Part shown: positions 18,501 to 26,350 of the stretch, one piece after another
Layout: every line of letters starts with the position of its first letter
How positions within the stretch are numbered: position 1 is the stretch's first letter
Assembly: GCA_900752195.1 (NCBI GenBank)
Contig: CAADUJ010000007.1
Span: 124,001-188,000 of the forward strand
DNA length: 64,000 bases
Direction of reading: 5' to 3'
DNA from: an uncultured Negativicutes bacterium
Lineage (GTDB): Bacteria > Bacillota > Negativicutes > Veillonellales > Megasphaeraceae
The notes under the pieces: generated by a model
The model's database searches: none
What the model saw: only the letters and a program-made list of their open reading frames with translations
What the model was told of the DNA's origin: nothing
Made by a program: the position numbers and the translations under genes

Positions 18501-18985
18501 GCCCATTACCTCTTGTCGCAGAAGATCTGGGCATCATAACGGACGATGTCTGTCGGCTCAAAGACCGTTTAGGCCTTCCAGGCATGAAAATATTGCAATT
18601 CCATCTCAAGGAACGGAGCGATGGCATCGTATCGTTTGATACGGAACCGCACTGCATCGCCTATACGGGAACCCATGACAACAATACTCTCGTAGGCTGG
18701 TATGAAGACGAACTGGATGAAAGACAACGGCGTCGCGTCTGTGATATGGTAGGACTTGATTATGAGGCAAGTACTGTGGAAGTCGTAGCTGCACTCATAG
18801 CCTACGTGTATAGCCGCCGTGCCGAAACGGTCATCATCCCCATGCAGGACGTTCTCTTCTTATCAGGTAAAGATCGGATGAATACGCCAGGAACGACAGA
18901 AGGAAACTGGCATTGGCAGTTGAAAGATGGTATGCTGAAGCTGGACACGGCGAAATGGCTTTCCGCCCTGGCCAATGGACGGTAA
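15599..18985 (+). CDS. Bifunctional alpha-glycosidase (GH13) / 4-alpha-glucanotransferase (GH77) fusion
   Basis: 1128 residues in two enzymes. Residues about 1-120 form a CBM34-like N domain. Residues about 120-635 form a GH13 neopullulanase-type barrel: YQIFPDRFCRG, ILDGVFSHTG, GWRLDVIDELP (nucleophile Asp), LIGEVWED (acid/base Glu) and SSHDIERI. From about residue 640 (KKRAGILLHPTSL) to the end is a complete MalQ: SPYLSKSAFAMN, RIDHFRGFESYW, VAEDLGIITDDV and GTHDNNTLVGW. All catalytic residues visible in both halves are intact. Together they should trim and rearrange the short chains left by GlgP. Fusions of this kind are annotated in Negativicutes, so this is unusual but not new. GAGAGG precedes the ATG. 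Confidence 0.92.
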   Translation: MDIHLYHDSHNVLYRSHFGAMPSEGKVWLRLDIKGCDAASCTAKVRLWQSNEGEHIVPMVMRDGYGEAQLTMPSKGCLVWYYFIVTVGDRTVYYGNNTNHLGGVGALSMDPPPAYQITVYQKDCHTPNWFKHAIVYQIFPDRFCRGRKGWDHLQGKTGAVIHSDWNDSPYYCKNTDTGDIVQYDFYGGDIEGIRQKLDYLCSLGVTAIYLNPVFESASNHRYSTADYHKIDSFFGSNEEFSDFCAEAKKKGIRIILDGVFSHTGADSVYFNRFGHYPSLGAYESKDSPYYEWYRFTAYPNQYESWWGVMDLPNVDETNKSYMDFIIHNDDSVLRHWIRAGISGWRLDVIDELPVPFLRDFYKTLKEEDPDAVLIGEVWEDASNKISYSEQREYLCGYDIDSAMNYALRKIAVDFILGRCDGHYAGEAIAQLVENYPPEHWYAMLNLISSHDIERILTVCDTEKGTVRGDSIAKARMKVLTAWQMTMPGAPCIYYGDEAGQVGGKDPDNRRTYPWGREDKELLAYVTKLTTLRKTYPALQTGRFIPLYHEGDVYIYARSIEGGKDVFGQEADDGLFIIAINRSVTSIRSVSLYTDGLVYGKLYDLMVPNREPMVTTNSRIELTLPPLSTIILKGAEGRKKRAGILLHPTSLASPYGHGDIGPEAYRFVDFLKTGGQRVWQILPLTPPLLGDSPYLSKSAFAMNEELINLDFLHKAGLLKNEWYDAFCQDAAKADTWDAQWQYKKKALWNLSHDKDFVINWEPYGAFQKENAYWLDDYALFCALDEFFFHVPWTQWPKDIRRHETAAVDRYRKELSASVDHVKFMQYIVHRQWQDLHDYAKKNDVSIMGDIPMFVAHNSADCWAHQELFTLDEDGNPTSVAGVPPDYFSADGQLWGNPLYDYDAMKAEHYDWWIKRFQHTLRLVDEVRIDHFRGFESYWKIPTQAKTAREGQWVKAPGEELFAQLRRTLGPLPLVAEDLGIITDDVCRLKDRLGLPGMKILQFHLKERSDGIVSFDTEPHCIAYTGTHDNNTLVGWYEDELDERQRRRVCDMVGLDYEASTVEVVAALIAYVYSRRAETVIIPMQDVLFLSGKDRMNTPGTTEGNWHWQLKDGMLKLDTAKWLSALANGR

Positions 18986-19020
18986 AGACACAAAATGGGG
19001 CGTGCGTCTACGGTGCTCCC

Positions 19021-19049
19021 TTGACTCTTGCACAGGTTTATGCTATTCT
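19021..19049 (+). promoter_or_regulatory. Promoter of RNase P RNA
   Basis: TTGACT (19021-19026) and TATTCT (19044-19049) are 17 bases apart, with TGC directly before the -10 (extended -10). Transcription would begin near 19056, where the P1 helix starts. Confidence 0.75.
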
Positions 19050-19055
19050 AACCAA

Positions 19056-19403
19056 GATGAGTATGAATGGCAATCGCTGGCTCTTTGAGTCAGAGGAAAG
19101 TCCGAGCTCCACAGGGCAGGATGCCGGTTAACGGCCGGCGAAGGTGACTTTAGGGATAGTGCCACAGAAATGTGTACCGCCACGTACGTGGTAAGGGTGG
19201 AACGGTGCGGTAAGAGCGCACCAGCAGTGCAGTAATGTACTGGCTAGGTAAACCCCATCTGGAGCAAGACCGAATAGGGGAGGGATGAGGCGGCCCGCTG
19301 ACCTTCCGGGTTGTGTCGCTTGAACATGCCAGCAATGGTATGTCTAGATAGATGATTGCCGCTGCGCCAAGCAGAACAAAACTCGGCTTACTGATTACTC
19401 GTC
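19056..19403 (+). ncRNA. rnpB: RNase P RNA, bacterial class A
   Basis: About 348 nt. It is the catalytic RNA that matures tRNA 5' ends. Conserved blocks in order are GAGGAAAGTCCGAGCTCC, the CRII/CRIII block ATAGTGCCACAGAAA, GGTAAACCCC, and the 3' AGATAGATGATTGCCG and ACTCGGCTTAC that complete the P4 pseudoknot region. The P1 helix is gatgagta (19056-19063) with tactcgtc (19396-19403), which sets both ends. A strong promoter precedes it and an intrinsic terminator follows. Confidence 0.96.
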
Positions 19404-19415
19404 GAAGAAGATAAG

Positions 19416-19461
19416 AGGCTGTATGAGTGAGAGGATACTCTTTGCTGATACGGCCTTTTTT
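19416..19461 (+). terminator. Intrinsic terminator of rnpB
   Basis: aggctgtat (19416-19424) pairs with atacggcct (19448-19456, one G-T pair) and is followed by a run of T. Confidence 0.75.
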
Positions 19462-19545
19462 ATGTCTCAATTTCCGTAATGAGTGAACGTATTCTTGAAA
19501 ATGATAAATATACGGTGCAATTTATAGATAGATTGTTCAATATCC

Positions 19546-19574
19546 TTTACATTAAACGTTAATAATGATATGAT
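19546..19574 (+). promoter_or_regulatory. Promoter of lysC
   Basis: TTTACA (19546-19551) and TATGAT (19569-19574) with a 17-base spacer. The leader of about 58 bases is too short for a lysine riboswitch, and none of its conserved parts is visible. Confidence 0.7.
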
Positions 19575-19638
19575 TTTACGAGATAGACGTTTCATGACGG
19601 CTATAATCTGCAGCATTTCATAAAAGCGAGGGATTCAA

Positions 19639-20862
19639 GTGGCATTAATTGTGAAGAAGTTTGGCGGCACATCTGTAGCAACGCCGGACAAGATGCGCGC
19701 TATCGTACAGCGGGTCTTAAAAGGTGCTCGGCCTGACGATAAGTTCGTCATCGTCGTGTCGGCAATGGGGAAATCTACAGATCATCTTGTCGATCTTGCC
19801 AGCCAAATTACGTCGAAGACGTACGGACGGGAAATGGATATGCTTCTTTCTACGGGGGAACAGGTTTCGATTGCACTCATGGCAATGGCCTTCCAGGAAG
19901 CTGGACAAAAATCGATTTCCTTTACGGGACAACAAGCAGGTATCACGACGAGTGATGCTTTTAATAAAGGACGTATCCTGGATATTCAACCGGATCGCAT
20001 CCTGAAAGCTTTAGATGAAGGTAATGTCGTCATCGTTGCAGGATTCCAGGGCATTACGGACCATGGTGACATCACGACATTAGGTCGTGGTGGATCTGAT
20101 ACGACAGCCGTAGCGATTGCGGGTGCTATTCATGCCGACGTATGTGAAATTTATACAGACGTCGAAGGCGTATATACATCAGACCCCAGACTCGTACCGG
20201 GTGCGATGAAGATGAAAGAAATTACGTACGGTGAAATGCTGGAAATGGCTAAACTCGGTGCAGGCGTCATGCAGCCCCGCGCAGTAGAAATGGGAAGCCG
20301 CTTCAATGTGCCCATTCATGTCCGTTCAACATTTTCCGAAAATGAAGGTACTATGATTCAGGAGGCGTATTCCATGGAAATCAAACAATATTTGATTCGC
20401 GGCGTTGCCGACGATAAGAATGTAGCAAAAATCACGGTTCTCGGTATCCCGAACAAACCGGGTCATGCGTATAGAGTATTCGATTTAATGGCAACGAACA
20501 ACGTCGATGTCGATATGATCGTCCAAAGTGTCCGCGTTGCCAATGAAGGTGTGACAGATATTACGTTTACCATCGCTCGTTCCGATCTGGCATCGGCTGA
20601 GGCGACACTGGATCAGCTGAAGAAAGAAATGGATATTGAAGATATCCTCGTCGATGACCATATGGCAAAAGTATCCATCGTCGGTGCTGGTATGGCCGGT
20701 CATCCTGGTATTGCATCGGGGATGTTCGGTGTTCTCGGCAAGTTAGGCATCAATATCGAAATCATTTCCACGTCGGAAATCAGTATTACCTGCCTCATTG
20801 ACGAAAAAGATACGGATCGCGCTGTAAAAGCTATTCACGAACACTTCTTTGGCGAAAACTGA
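19639..20862 (+). CDS. lysC: Aspartate kinase
   Basis: 407 residues. It phosphorylates aspartate, opening the route to lysine, diaminopimelate, threonine and methionine. The N-terminal kinase domain begins VKKFGGTSVATPDKM and has STGEQVS, FTGQQAG and LGRGGSDTTAVAIA. Two ACT domains fill residues about 265-407, the usual site of feedback inhibition. The start is GTG (GAGGGATTCAAGTG). Inside the gene an in-frame ATG with its own strong SD (20360-20376) would make the ACT part alone as a beta subunit, as known for Bacillus subtilis LysC. Confidence 0.95.
   Translation: MALIVKKFGGTSVATPDKMRAIVQRVLKGARPDDKFVIVVSAMGKSTDHLVDLASQITSKTYGREMDMLLSTGEQVSIALMAMAFQEAGQKSISFTGQQAGITTSDAFNKGRILDIQPDRILKALDEGNVVIVAGFQGITDHGDITTLGRGGSDTTAVAIAGAIHADVCEIYTDVEGVYTSDPRLVPGAMKMKEITYGEMLEMAKLGAGVMQPRAVEMGSRFNVPIHVRSTFSENEGTMIQEAYSMEIKQYLIRGVADDKNVAKITVLGIPNKPGHAYRVFDLMATNNVDVDMIVQSVRVANEGVTDITFTIARSDLASAEATLDQLKKEMDIEDILVDDHMAKVSIVGAGMAGHPGIASGMFGVLGKLGINIEIISTSEISITCLIDEKDTDRAVKAIHEHFFGEN
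20374..20862 (+). CDS. lysC: Probable internally initiated beta subunit of aspartate kinase
   Basis: AGGAGG (20360-20365) stands exactly 8 bases before an in-frame ATG (20374), giving 162 residues that cover the ACT regulatory domains. Bacillus subtilis aspartokinase II is an alpha2beta2 enzyme whose beta subunit arises in the same way and has nearly the same length. Here the site is seen directly; its use is inferred by analogy. Confidence 0.6.
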   Translation: MEIKQYLIRGVADDKNVAKITVLGIPNKPGHAYRVFDLMATNNVDVDMIVQSVRVANEGVTDITFTIARSDLASAEATLDQLKKEMDIEDILVDDHMAKVSIVGAGMAGHPGIASGMFGVLGKLGINIEIISTSEISITCLIDEKDTDRAVKAIHEHFFGEN

Positions 20863-20869
20863 GGTACTC

Positions 20870-21169
20870 ATGTCTGTACTGGATAACTTTGTCGATGAAA
20901 TGTTGCAATCGGAAGTGCCTAAGCGAGTGCTCATAGAGCGGTTGATTCGCGGCCTGGACATCCAGAAACCGCCGACGTTTACGATTCCCGCACCGAAATA
21001 TACATTTGAAACGAATCTGCACGGTCTGCAATATGATTATGCGGCAAAAACGGTGACCATCAGCTATAAAGTTGCCCCGACAGCATATCCTGACATGACC
21101 GTATCCTTTACAACATGGCGCGCCTTGCTGGAGGGCATCGCTCTTTGCATCCGTATGCAAAAATGGTAA
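20870..21169 (+). CDS. Conserved-looking protein of unknown function after lysC
   Basis: 99 residues, starting at ATG 20870 with GAGG 5 bases upstream, only 7 bases after the lysC stop, so probably co-transcribed and translationally linked. It is soluble, with an amphipathic helical start (DNFVDEMLQSEVPKRVLIERLIRGLDI) and a beta-rich rest, and has no signal peptide, cysteine pair or metal motif. It ends directly at a terminator. Not recognised. Confidence 0.7.
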   Translation: MSVLDNFVDEMLQSEVPKRVLIERLIRGLDIQKPPTFTIPAPKYTFETNLHGLQYDYAAKTVTISYKVAPTAYPDMTVSFTTWRALLEGIALCIRMQKW

Positions 21170-21172
21170 AAT

Positions 21173-21207
21173 AAAGCTCTGTACAACAGGTACAGAGCTT
21201 TTTTTAG
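21173..21207 (+). terminator. Intrinsic terminator after the lysC operon
   Basis: A perfect 12-bp stem (21173-21184 with 21190-21201) and a 5-base loop are followed by a T run. Confidence 0.9.
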
Positions 21208-21218
21208 GAGGGATTGCT

Positions 21219-21578
21219 GTGAATTGCGGTATCGACATCGTTCAGATAGAACGAATAGAGATGTTTGTCGAAGGCCATGAACAGAGTATGAGCCGTTTCT
21301 ATACAGCCCAGGAACAAGCGTATTGCCAAAGCCGCGGCGCTGGCAAATACGAATCCTACGCAGGTATCTTTGCTGCTAAGGAAGCATTTTGGAAGGCTTT
21401 GGGAACAGGCTTTCGCAAGGGAAAATGGACAGATGTCGAAGTGGTACACAATGAATTAGGAGCACCATCTTTTCGCCTCCATGGCTTGTACGCCATGGCC
21501 TTGAAGGAGCGGGGCAGTGCTCCTGCCTTATCGATTGCTCATGACGGAGCCTATGCCATTGCGCAGGTAATTTGGTAA
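21219..21578 (+). CDS. acpS: Holo-[acyl-carrier-protein] synthase
   Basis: 119 residues, normal for AcpS. It moves the phosphopantetheine arm of CoA to the serine of acyl carrier protein. The N-terminal GIDIVQIERIE carries the metal-binding Asp, and FAAKEAFWKALGTG is the second signature with its metal-binding Glu. It starts at GTG with AGGAGG 7 bases upstream. It begins 12 bases after the T run of the preceding terminator, so expression depends on read-through or on a promoter within that stretch. Confidence 0.93.
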   Translation: MNCGIDIVQIERIEMFVEGHEQSMSRFYTAQEQAYCQSRGAGKYESYAGIFAAKEAFWKALGTGFRKGKWTDVEVVHNELGAPSFRLHGLYAMALKERGSAPALSIAHDGAYAIAQVIW

Positions 21579-21597
21579 AAACATTTTCCTTTGATTG

Positions 21598-21606
21598 TGC
21601 TATAAT
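21598..21606 (+). promoter_or_regulatory. Extended -10 promoter before the M23 peptidase gene
   Basis: TGCTATAAT is a perfect extended -10 element. No good -35 is seen, as is common with this class. It overlaps the region just after acpS. Confidence 0.55.
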
Positions 21607-21640
21607 ATAACAATGAATGAAAGTTGAAGGAGTCGATAAG

Positions 21641-22579
21641 GTGAGAAGGATACAGGTTCTAATTACGGCAATGGTGCTGACAGCTTCTCTGGCCGCTGCG
21701 CCATCAGGTTTTGTTCATGCCGCCGCAACGACGGTAACACAAGTTCGATCGGTCACACGCAATGATGCAGATACGCCGTTTGTCCGGACTGTCCTTGATA
21801 CTTCGAGGGCTGTTAAACCGACATATCGCATTGAAGACAATGGAAAGACCCTCATCGTAACACTGCCTCAAACGCTGGCAAAGTCCGATGTCGATACGAA
21901 ACACGCTATCAATAAGAATGTCATATCGAAAATTGATATTTCGAACTTTCGTGGCAGTACGATTGTTCGTATCAGAGTACCCCAGCGGATTTCCGAAAAA
22001 GACGTTAAAGTATTTACGTTGCCAGGGAATGCACGGCAGAAAATTAACAACCGCGTCGTCATCGACGTCAATGATAAATCAGGAAAGGTAAAGCAGTGGA
22101 GCCATTGGCACGATTCACAGGATAGTATTTCCAAGCCGTTCTCCGAATCTATTGACAAGGACTTCAAAGGCGGGAAACGCTTTGTCGGCAACGGTAAAGC
22201 AGCCATGATCTGGCCTGTCCATGGCGTCATTACGTCGCCTTTTGGCTATCGGGTCCATCCTATTTATGGACGTCAGATTCTCCATTCCGGTATGGATATC
22301 GGCGTTGATTACGGTACGCCTGTCCATGCGGCTCTTGACGGTGTCGTCATCGAGGCTGAATGGATCAGTGGCTATGGCAATGCTGTCGTCATCGATCATG
22401 GCAATAATACGACGACCCTCTATGGCCATAATCAGAAGCTCAACGTCAAGGTTGGTCAACAAGTCAAGCAAGGGGATGTTATCGCCTATGCTGGTTCAAC
22501 GGGGAACTCGACGGGACCCCATGTCCACTTTGAAATACGCGTGAACGGTGAAGCCGTCGACCCTGCACTGTACCTGTAA
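21641..22579 (+). CDS. Exported AMIN-domain M23 family metallopeptidase
   Basis: 312 residues from GTG 21641, chosen because AAGGAG lies 8 bases before it; an ATG 24 bases upstream has no SD. Residues 1-27 are a signal peptide ending at VHAAA. Residues about 35-140 are an AMIN-like beta domain (FVRTVLDTSRAVKPTYRIED, TIVRIRVPQ) that binds the cell wall. Residues about 185-312 are the lysostaphin-type peptidase with zinc ligands in HSGMDIGVDYGTP and HVHFE. It probably cuts peptidoglycan cross-links in the periplasm during growth or division, or activates an amidase. Confidence 0.88.
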   Translation: MRRIQVLITAMVLTASLAAAPSGFVHAAATTVTQVRSVTRNDADTPFVRTVLDTSRAVKPTYRIEDNGKTLIVTLPQTLAKSDVDTKHAINKNVISKIDISNFRGSTIVRIRVPQRISEKDVKVFTLPGNARQKINNRVVIDVNDKSGKVKQWSHWHDSQDSISKPFSESIDKDFKGGKRFVGNGKAAMIWPVHGVITSPFGYRVHPIYGRQILHSGMDIGVDYGTPVHAALDGVVIEAEWISGYGNAVVIDHGNNTTTLYGHNQKLNVKVGQQVKQGDVIAYAGSTGNSTGPHVHFEIRVNGEAVDPALYL

Positions 22580-22607
22580 GATGAGGGTATACATAAAGGA
22601 GTAGTTT

Positions 22608-24260
22608 ATGGATAAAGTAACTAGAGCTGCCCAGATGCGGCAAATGGATCAGGACGCAATGAAAGGTGCTTTTGCTATTGCTCCGGAAGTGCTTATGGAA
22701 AATGCCGGTCATGCAATTGCCAGACATGGCGGTCATTTTGTAGATGGCTGGTCCGGTAAGGACGTCGTCATCCTCTGTGGGAAGGGAAATAATGGTGGTG
22801 ACGGTTTCGTTGTAGCCCGCCACATCCTGACAGAAGATGCTCGGGTCTACGTATATCTTTTTGGAGGCCCTGAAACATATAGCGATGAGGCAAAGGCTCA
22901 TCTTCATACGTTACAACAAATGGCTGATGATGAATACTGCATTGTCGACGTGTTCCATGACAATCCCGATGAATGGACTCTGTTGACGAAACGACTTCAG
23001 TCATGTCATGTCATCGTCGATGCCCTTGTAGGTACGGGTTTCCATGGTGATTTGCGTTACCCCCTCGATGAGGTTGTAGCAGCTGTCAACGAAATTTCAG
23101 CACAGGGCATGGCAACGGTCATATCCGTCGACATGCCTTCTGGTGTCAATGCCGATACAGGTGCTTGTAGCGGAGCGGGTGATGATAGTGAAAACAGTCC
23201 GGTCTTTGCTGATCTTACGGTTACCTTTGGCACGCTGAAGAGAGGTCTCCTCTTATATCCCGGACGGACCTGTGCCGGTGTCATCAAAGTTGATCCCATT
23301 GGCATGCCACGGCAACTTCTCTTACGAAGAGAAGAAGACGCAGCCTATCTGTTGGAAGCCTCAGATATAGCGGAAGTCCTCGTCCCCAGAAGCCCTGATT
23401 CCCATAAAGGCACACATGGGACGGTTGCTATCGTAACAGGCAGCAGTGACATGGCCGGTGCGGCTCTTATGGCGAGCCGCGGCGCCATGCGGGCCGGTGG
23501 AGGGAAAATTTTTCTCCGTGTTCCTGGTAAGACTGCGCCGTATTGTATCGGCCAACAACCAGAAATCATGGTTCACGGCGTAGGTGACGGCGCCTTTTTT
23601 ACAGAATCCGATGCAGAATTGATTCTAAAGGAAAGTTCCCGTTGGTCTGTCATCGCCATGGGACCCGGCATGGGTCGCCATGAATCGACGAAAAACTTTA
23701 TCAAGAACATCATCGCTCATACGACGTGTCCCATTGTTCTGGATGCCGATGCGCTCATGGCCCTTCAAGATGAACGAGACTTCATTTCTTCACAAGGGCA
23801 GCGCCTCATCATGACGCCGCACCTGGCTGAATTCAGTCATCTTGCCGGTATTCCCATAAAGGCTGTCAAGGAAGATATCATTGGGGTCGCAAAAGAATTT
23901 GTCCGTCAATGGCGTGTTACTCTCGTCCTCAAAGGGGCTCCGACAGTCGTTGTATCGCCTAAGACACTTCATGCCTACATCAATTCCACTGGCAATGCCG
24001 GCATGGCTTGTGGTGGCATGGGGGATGTTTTGACAGGCATGACAGCGGCTATAGCCGTTCATGCTGGCATGACTGATTTGTGCAGTGCCGCCTGTGCCGC
24101 CGTTTATATCCATGGTCAGGCTGGCGATTATTGCTATGATACATATGGTTCCTATGGCTTTTCTCCCATGGATGTAGCCGATGCAGTACCGCGAGTCATT
24201 AAAAAGCTGGAACAGGATATGCCCATTCCCGTGTTGCAGCAGCCTTTATACAATGAATAA
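22608..24260 (+). CDS. nnrD/nnrE: Bifunctional NAD(P)H-hydrate epimerase / ADP-dependent dehydratase
   Basis: 550 residues, fused repair enzyme. The N-terminal half (about 1-235, YjeF_N) epimerises damaged NAD(P)HX and has GKGNNGGDGFVVARHL-like loop GNNGGDGFVVARH. The C-terminal half (about 245-540, carbohydrate-kinase fold) dehydrates NAD(P)HX and has MGPGMGRH, VLDADAL, TPHLAEF, LKGAPTVV and NAGMACGGMGDVLTGM. AAAGGAG precedes the ATG. Linkage to acpS is common in Firmicutes. Confidence 0.95.
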   Translation: MDKVTRAAQMRQMDQDAMKGAFAIAPEVLMENAGHAIARHGGHFVDGWSGKDVVILCGKGNNGGDGFVVARHILTEDARVYVYLFGGPETYSDEAKAHLHTLQQMADDEYCIVDVFHDNPDEWTLLTKRLQSCHVIVDALVGTGFHGDLRYPLDEVVAAVNEISAQGMATVISVDMPSGVNADTGACSGAGDDSENSPVFADLTVTFGTLKRGLLLYPGRTCAGVIKVDPIGMPRQLLLRREEDAAYLLEASDIAEVLVPRSPDSHKGTHGTVAIVTGSSDMAGAALMASRGAMRAGGGKIFLRVPGKTAPYCIGQQPEIMVHGVGDGAFFTESDAELILKESSRWSVIAMGPGMGRHESTKNFIKNIIAHTTCPIVLDADALMALQDERDFISSQGQRLIMTPHLAEFSHLAGIPIKAVKEDIIGVAKEFVRQWRVTLVLKGAPTVVVSPKTLHAYINSTGNAGMACGGMGDVLTGMTAAIAVHAGMTDLCSAACAAVYIHGQAGDYCYDTYGSYGFSPMDVADAVPRVIKKLEQDMPIPVLQQPLYNE

Positions 24261-24281
24261 TGTTTTCCAGGAGTGATCGTA

Positions 24282-26120
24282 GTGAGTATATTCCATAAGG
24301 CCTTAGGTGCCATTGTCGTTTCCGTCATGATGGTAACGACGCCGCAGGCATTGGCCAAGACAATCTTATATGTCCCACAAGATAATCGGCCCGTCGACTA
24401 TGCCTATACTGTGAGCACGGCTGAACACGCCGGTTACACCGTTATTACGCCGCCAGAACGCTATTTATCAGGATCCAATTTCCAGGGATCACCGGAGCAA
24501 CTTATGATGTGGGTCCAGAATAATGCATCTCAGGCAGATGCCATGGTCCTTTCCATCGATTCTCTCGTCTATGGCGGTCTCGTAGATTCGCGCAAGCATA
24601 ATCTTTCTATGGATGTTCTCACACGACGGATTGAAAAAGTAGAAGACCTGCATCGTCAATTTCCCAAGAAGCCCATTTATGCGTTCAGTACGGTTATGCG
24701 AAGCCCTTGGGCTGGAGGTAAAGGAGTAGAACCCGATTATTATTTGCAGGTCGGCAGCGACATCTATCAACTTGCATCGCTGCAGGCTAAGATGGATAGT
24801 GACAACTTGACGCCACAGGAACGAAGTGACTGGTTCGCTATCATGCGCCGTATCCCTCAGGAATATCTTCAGGACTGGTTCAACCGTCGCAATAAGAATA
24901 TGTCTATCAATTATCGGCTCATTGAAGATACGCGGAAGGGAATGTTTGCCTATTACAGCCTGGGGCATGACGATAACTCCGTGAAGACCCAGTCATCATT
25001 GGAATCAAAATATCTGGAGCTTGTCGGGAAAGATATTCCGAAGGAACAATTTGGATCGTTCCCTGGTGCAGACCAGTTGGGCTTGCTTCTCATTACGCGG
25101 GCCAACAATGATTTTACAGGGTACCATCCAAAAGTCACCATCATTTATCCGTTAGGTGGAGGTGAAAAGACGGTTCCCAGTTATGACGGCCAGGCCATTG
25201 GCAAGACTATTAAGGAACATATCGAAGCAATTGGTGGCGTCGTGACGGATACGGAAAAACCGGATCTCTTATTAGCCGTCAATACACCGCTTACGACGTC
25301 GACAACGGAATCAGGAAATTTTGAAAATTTTCCTATCATGCTTGACTCGACAAAAGCCTTCTTAGGACAGATTGAAATGGCCGTTCAGCAACAGATTCCC
25401 GTCAGCCTTGTAGACATGGCTTTTTCTAATGGATCGGATAATACGCTTATCTATGGGCTATATAAAGATAAGATGCTCTATCGCCTGGCAGCGTATAATG
25501 GATGGAATACGGCTAGTAACTCCGTTGGCTATGGGATTGCGCAAGGCATCCTGTCACGCTATATGACGCCAAAAGCTCATAAACAAATGCTGACGACACA
25601 GTATCTGGATAACTGGGCTTATCAGGCGAATGTCCGCGATTACATCTATCGGCTACAACAAAAAATCGAAGCCGGAACGGAACAAAAGCGCTATCCTACA
25701 GTCATGCAGGAACTTCAGAGCCGGACGAAGGAACAACTTCAGCGCTATGCCCAGACATACCTGGAAGTAGATCCTCGTACAGTAGATGTCACATTCCCAT
25801 GGAATCGTCTCTTTGAAGTCTACGTCGACGTCCACGATACACCTGATGTTACGATAGAACGAAACACGCGTCTTTCTATGAAACAACGTGTATTAGATAA
25901 TTTGGAAAGAGACGTTGATACTGCGCAAAAAGCCTTGGATGACGCTAAGAAACAAGCATCTGCCGTACCAAATGGAAAAATCGATCCAGCCTTGGAAACG
26001 CAGCTTCAAGAAGCCATTGAAGCTGCCCAAAAACGGTATGATGAAGAACTTCAGACACAACGACTGGAAGAGACAGAAGAAAAAGCCCAGCAAAACCGGA
26101 CATGGGCACCGACAACGTAA
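24282..26120 (+). CDS. Exported DUF4127 family protein
   Basis: 612 residues from GTG 24282 (CAGGAG 8 bases upstream; the in-frame GTG at 24273 overlaps that SD). Residues 1-24 look like a signal peptide (cut near ALAK). The body opens with TILYVPQDNRPVDYAYTV, the start typical of DUF4127, a family without assigned function found mostly in Firmicutes and Negativicutes. Other conserved-looking parts are LSIDSLVYGGLVDSR, FPGADQLGLLLITR and LVDMAFSNGSDN. The last 90 residues are a charged coiled coil. It follows nnrD/E by 21 bases and a terminator follows it. Substrate and role are unknown. Confidence 0.85.
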   Translation: MSIFHKALGAIVVSVMMVTTPQALAKTILYVPQDNRPVDYAYTVSTAEHAGYTVITPPERYLSGSNFQGSPEQLMMWVQNNASQADAMVLSIDSLVYGGLVDSRKHNLSMDVLTRRIEKVEDLHRQFPKKPIYAFSTVMRSPWAGGKGVEPDYYLQVGSDIYQLASLQAKMDSDNLTPQERSDWFAIMRRIPQEYLQDWFNRRNKNMSINYRLIEDTRKGMFAYYSLGHDDNSVKTQSSLESKYLELVGKDIPKEQFGSFPGADQLGLLLITRANNDFTGYHPKVTIIYPLGGGEKTVPSYDGQAIGKTIKEHIEAIGGVVTDTEKPDLLLAVNTPLTTSTTESGNFENFPIMLDSTKAFLGQIEMAVQQQIPVSLVDMAFSNGSDNTLIYGLYKDKMLYRLAAYNGWNTASNSVGYGIAQGILSRYMTPKAHKQMLTTQYLDNWAYQANVRDYIYRLQQKIEAGTEQKRYPTVMQELQSRTKEQLQRYAQTYLEVDPRTVDVTFPWNRLFEVYVDVHDTPDVTIERNTRLSMKQRVLDNLERDVDTAQKALDDAKKQASAVPNGKIDPALETQLQEAIEAAQKRYDEELQTQRLEETEEKAQQNRTWAPTT

Positions 26121-26174
26121 CACACGCAATGCGTCAGCCTTGACGTGAAACGTCTTAAGCTGGACGGCAATAGT

Positions 26175-26213
26175 ACCGCCGCGAGAATTCATCTTGCGGC
26201 GGTGTTTTTTTTT
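26175..26213 (+). terminator. Intrinsic terminator after the DUF4127 gene
   Basis: accgccgc (26175-26182) pairs with gcggcggt (26196-26203), followed by T9. Confidence 0.9.
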
Positions 26214-26244
26214 ATCATGACAGAAAATTGTACAATCTGTCCCA

Positions 26245-26273
26245 TTTACTTTGACTAAAAATTGTAATAAAAT
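26245..26273 (+). promoter_or_regulatory. Probable promoter of the ECF transporter/kinase operon
   Basis: TTTACT (26245-26250) and TAAAAT (26268-26273), spacer 17. The leader to the ATG is about 70 bases; no known riboswitch was recognised in it. Confidence 0.5.
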
Positions 26274-26350
26274 AGAGGACAAATAACAATGAGACATAGA
26301 TGATGGGTAGTGCCACACCATATGTCATTGTACAAGAAAGAAGGTAGACT

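Noticed and set aside
19470..19638. Lysine riboswitch or T-box before lysC
   Set aside because: The leader after the predicted start is only about 58 bases and lacks the conserved aptamer parts or a T-box sequence.
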